DNA from: Hyphomicrobiales bacterium
Lineage (GTDB): Bacteria; Pseudomonadota; Alphaproteobacteria; Rhizobiales; Rhizobiaceae
Assembly: GCA_900472675.1 (NCBI GenBank)
Contig: UCJA01000019.1
Location: 1 to 41,186 of the forward strand
Length of the DNA stretch: 41,186 nt
Reading direction: 5' to 3'
Shown here in pieces: positions 39,493 to 41,186 of this stretch. Within the stretch, counting starts at the first letter, position 1. Every line of letters begins with the position of its first letter. Both the position numbers and the translations under genes were made by a program. Below the pieces are notes generated by a model that worked only from the letters and a program-made list of their open reading frames with translations, was not told where the DNA came from and searched no databases.

Positions 39493-40788
39493 ATGGCACA
39501 GGCGCTTGGGCTTGATTTCGGCACGACCAACACTGTTCTTGCGCTGGCGCAGGGCGAAGCGGAAACGCGGTCGGTGCACTTCGACAGCAGCGCCGGCGAG
39601 ACCGACAGCATGCGCACCGCGCTGTCGTTCATGAAGGACGCAAAGCTCGGCGCGCAGGCGCTGAAGGTGGAAGCGGGCCAGGCGGCGATCCGCCAGTTCA
39701 TCGACAATCCGGGCGATGCGCGCTTCCTGCAGTCAATCAAGACCTTTGCCGCCAGCGCCCTCTTCCAGGGTACGCTGGTGTTTGCGCGCCGGCACACGTT
39801 CGAAGACCTGATGGAAATCTTCCTGAAGCGGCTGAAGGCCTATGCGGGCGAAGACTGGCCAAGCGACATCTCGCGGCTGGTGGCCGGGCGGCCGGTGCAT
39901 TTCGCCGGCGCCAATCCCAATCCGCAGCTCGCCACCGAACGCTACAATGCGGCGCTGACGCGGCTCGGCTTTCCGGAAATCCACTATGTCTACGAGCCGG
40001 TCGCGGCCGCCTATTACTTTGCGCAGACGCTGAAGACCGATGCCACCGTGCTGGTGGCCGACTTCGGCGGCGGCACGACCGACTATTCGCTGATCCGCTT
40101 CGAGCGGCAGGCGGGCAAGCTGGTCGCCACCCCGATCGGCCATTCCGGCGTCGGCATCGCGGGCGATCATTTCGACGCGCGGATGATCGAACGTCTCGTT
40201 GCGCCGGAGATCGGCAAGGGCACCTATTTCAAGAGCTTCGACAAGCTGCTCGAGGTGCCCTCCGGCTATTACGCGGCCTTCTCGCGCTGGAACCAGCTGT
40301 CGATCTTCAAGACGACCCGCGAGTTCACCGACCTGAAGTCGCTGGTGCGCTCCTCGCTTGATCCGGACAAGCTGGAGCTGTTCATCGACCTCGTCGAGCA
40401 CGACGAGGGCTATCCGCTCTACCAGGCAATTTCCGCCACCAAGATGGGGCTTTCCGCCGCAGAAGAAGCGGAATTTGATTTCGCGCCGCTCGGCAAGGCC
40501 GGCAAGAAGATGGTCAAGCGCGCGGATTTCGAAAGCTGGATCGCCGACGATCTCGCCCGCATCGAGGGCGCGCTTGACGAGGTGCTGACCCAGACCAACA
40601 CCTCGCCGGACCAGGTGGACAAGGTGTTCCTCACCGGCGGCACGTCCTTCGTGCCGGCCGTGCGCAGCATCTTCACGCGCCGGTTCGATGCCTCGAAGAT
40701 CGAAAGCGGCGGCGAACTGCTGTCCATCGCGCACGGGCTAGCGCTGATCGGCGAAAGCGGCGACGTGGCACAGTGGGCGGCTGGATGA
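39493..40788 (+). CDS. Hsp70-family protein, YegD-like, ATPase domain only
   Basis: A 431-residue actin/Hsp70-fold ATPase. Phosphate-binding motif 1 is LGLDFGTTNTVLAL (Asp8), phosphate 2 is VADFGGGTTDYSLI near 191-204, and the adenosine motif is VFLTGGTSFVPAVRSIF near 377-393. It lacks the C-terminal substrate-binding domain of DnaK, as in E. coli YegD. Its role is not well known; it may be a partner of other chaperones or a specialised ATPase. ATG 39493 has AGGAG seven bases upstream; the longer frame to the left overlaps ampR and is not used. Confidence 0.88.
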   Translation: MAQALGLDFGTTNTVLALAQGEAETRSVHFDSSAGETDSMRTALSFMKDAKLGAQALKVEAGQAAIRQFIDNPGDARFLQSIKTFAASALFQGTLVFARRHTFEDLMEIFLKRLKAYAGEDWPSDISRLVAGRPVHFAGANPNPQLATERYNAALTRLGFPEIHYVYEPVAAAYYFAQTLKTDATVLVADFGGGTTDYSLIRFERQAGKLVATPIGHSGVGIAGDHFDARMIERLVAPEIGKGTYFKSFDKLLEVPSGYYAAFSRWNQLSIFKTTREFTDLKSLVRSSLDPDKLELFIDLVEHDEGYPLYQAISATKMGLSAAEEAEFDFAPLGKAGKKMVKRADFESWIADDLARIEGALDEVLTQTNTSPDQVDKVFLTGGTSFVPAVRSIFTRRFDASKIESGGELLSIAHGLALIGESGDVAQWAAG

Positions 40789-40838
40789 GGGGTGCGAGCT
40801 CCCTTCCCAGCGCCGGGCCGCTTCGATAGGGTGAACCC

Positions 40839-41186
40839 ATGAACGCCGCCAACGACCTTGATCGCCTGGAGCTCCGCGCCCTCTTGCATTTCTATGCGGA
40901 GTCGGGCGTGGATTGGCTGGTCGAGGACGAGCCGGTCGATCGTTTCGCGCAGTTTGCTGCGCAGAAGGCGGCGCATGCGGCGGCCAAGAATAATCCGGCA
41001 GCGCGTCAGCCCGCCCCGCCGGCGCAAGCTGCGCTAGGAGACCTATCCGCCATCCTGGAGCCAGCATCGGCGGCGCCCGACTATGCGGCCGCACCTGCGG
41101 GACCTGCCAAGACATCGCCCCGCCCCTCCCCGCCGCCTGCCGGTGCCCCGGCCTTCGGCACGGCCCCGATTTCGGTTCCGGATGGC
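40839..41186 (+). CDS. Uracil-DNA glycosylase, family 4 (N-terminal part)
   Basis: The first 116 codons of a gene running off the right edge. It begins MNAANDLDRLELRALLHFYAESGVDWLVEDEPVDRF, an N terminus I associate with rhizobial family 4 (4Fe-4S) uracil-DNA glycosylases, followed by an Ala/Pro-rich linker (about 45-105) before the catalytic domain. The catalytic motifs and iron-sulphur cysteines lie outside the window, so the assignment rests on N-terminal pattern alone. AGGG about eight bases before the ATG is a fair ribosome-binding site. Confidence 0.65.
   Translation, partial: MNAANDLDRLELRALLHFYAESGVDWLVEDEPVDRFAQFAAQKAAHAAAKNNPAARQPAPPAQAALGDLSAILEPASAAPDYAAAPAGPAKTSPRPSPPPAGAPAFGTAPISVPDG

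Overview
The window comes from a GC-rich alphaproteobacterial chromosome, most likely from a member of the Rhizobiaceae (Rhizobium, Agrobacterium, Ensifer and relatives). This rests on a RopA/Omp2-type porin, a GcvT-fused dimethylglycine/sarcosine dehydrogenase-like enzyme, a chromosomal AMP nucleosidase, an ETF-ubiquinone oxidoreductase, and a GT2/GT39/flippase-like cluster resembling the rhizobial dodecaprenyl-phosphate-galacturonate LPS decoration genes. There is no phage, insertion sequence, CRISPR array or rRNA. It reads as core and near-core chromosome with two small toxin-antitoxin loci.

Layout. 1-2.1 kb: a minus-strand porin with its terminator, a decayed porin 3' end, the start codon of a probable second porin leaving the window at the left edge, and tRNA-Ser(GCU). 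2.2-4.2 kb: a minus-strand pair of HpaI-type aldolase and ferredoxin-reductase-like flavoprotein. 4.4-9.7 kb: PilZ-like protein, HisC-like aminotransferase, Sel1 protein, DUF2147 protein, AMP nucleosidase and an intact vapBC pair. 9.7-14.8 kb: a membrane flippase-like protein divergent from a polyprenyl-phosphate sugar synthase (GT2) and two tandem ArnT-like GT39 transferases, probably acting on LPS core or lipid A in the periplasm. 14.8-17.6 kb: a class-III aminotransferase divergent from a gamma-glutamylpolyamine-synthetase-like glutamine synthetase, a likely polyamine catabolic pair. 17.7-24.9 kb: MscS channel, lipid kinase, MFS exporter, zinc-type oxidoreductase, DoxX protein and L,D-transpeptidase. 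25.1-31.4 kb: dimethylglycine/sarcosine dehydrogenase-like protein, a vapBC locus whose toxin carries an in-frame stop, ETF-QO, an SDR without the catalytic Tyr and Lys, and a small membrane protein. 31.6-36 kb: an RND efflux adaptor and pump behind a long palindrome. 36-37.1 kb: RidA and TetR genes divergent over three identical-core palindromes. 37.1-39.3 kb: D-Ala-D-Ala ligase divergent from a clear AmpR regulator. 39.5 kb to the end: a YegD-like Hsp70 and the start of a family-4 uracil-DNA glycosylase.

Envelope biology dominates: porins, LPS decoration, mechanosensitive channel, L,D-transpeptidase, RND pump, Ddl and AmpR. The most useful observations are regulatory and structural. They are the three-operator array between ridA and tetR, the AmpR-Ddl pairing without ampC, the stop-interrupted vapC, the atypical SDR active site, the Shine-Dalgarno hairpin shared by two porin leaders, a probable leaderless AMP nucleosidase mRNA, and several palindromes and terminator-like hairpins that suggest small RNAs or local operators. 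No wholly new multi-gene system could be shown from sequence alone.
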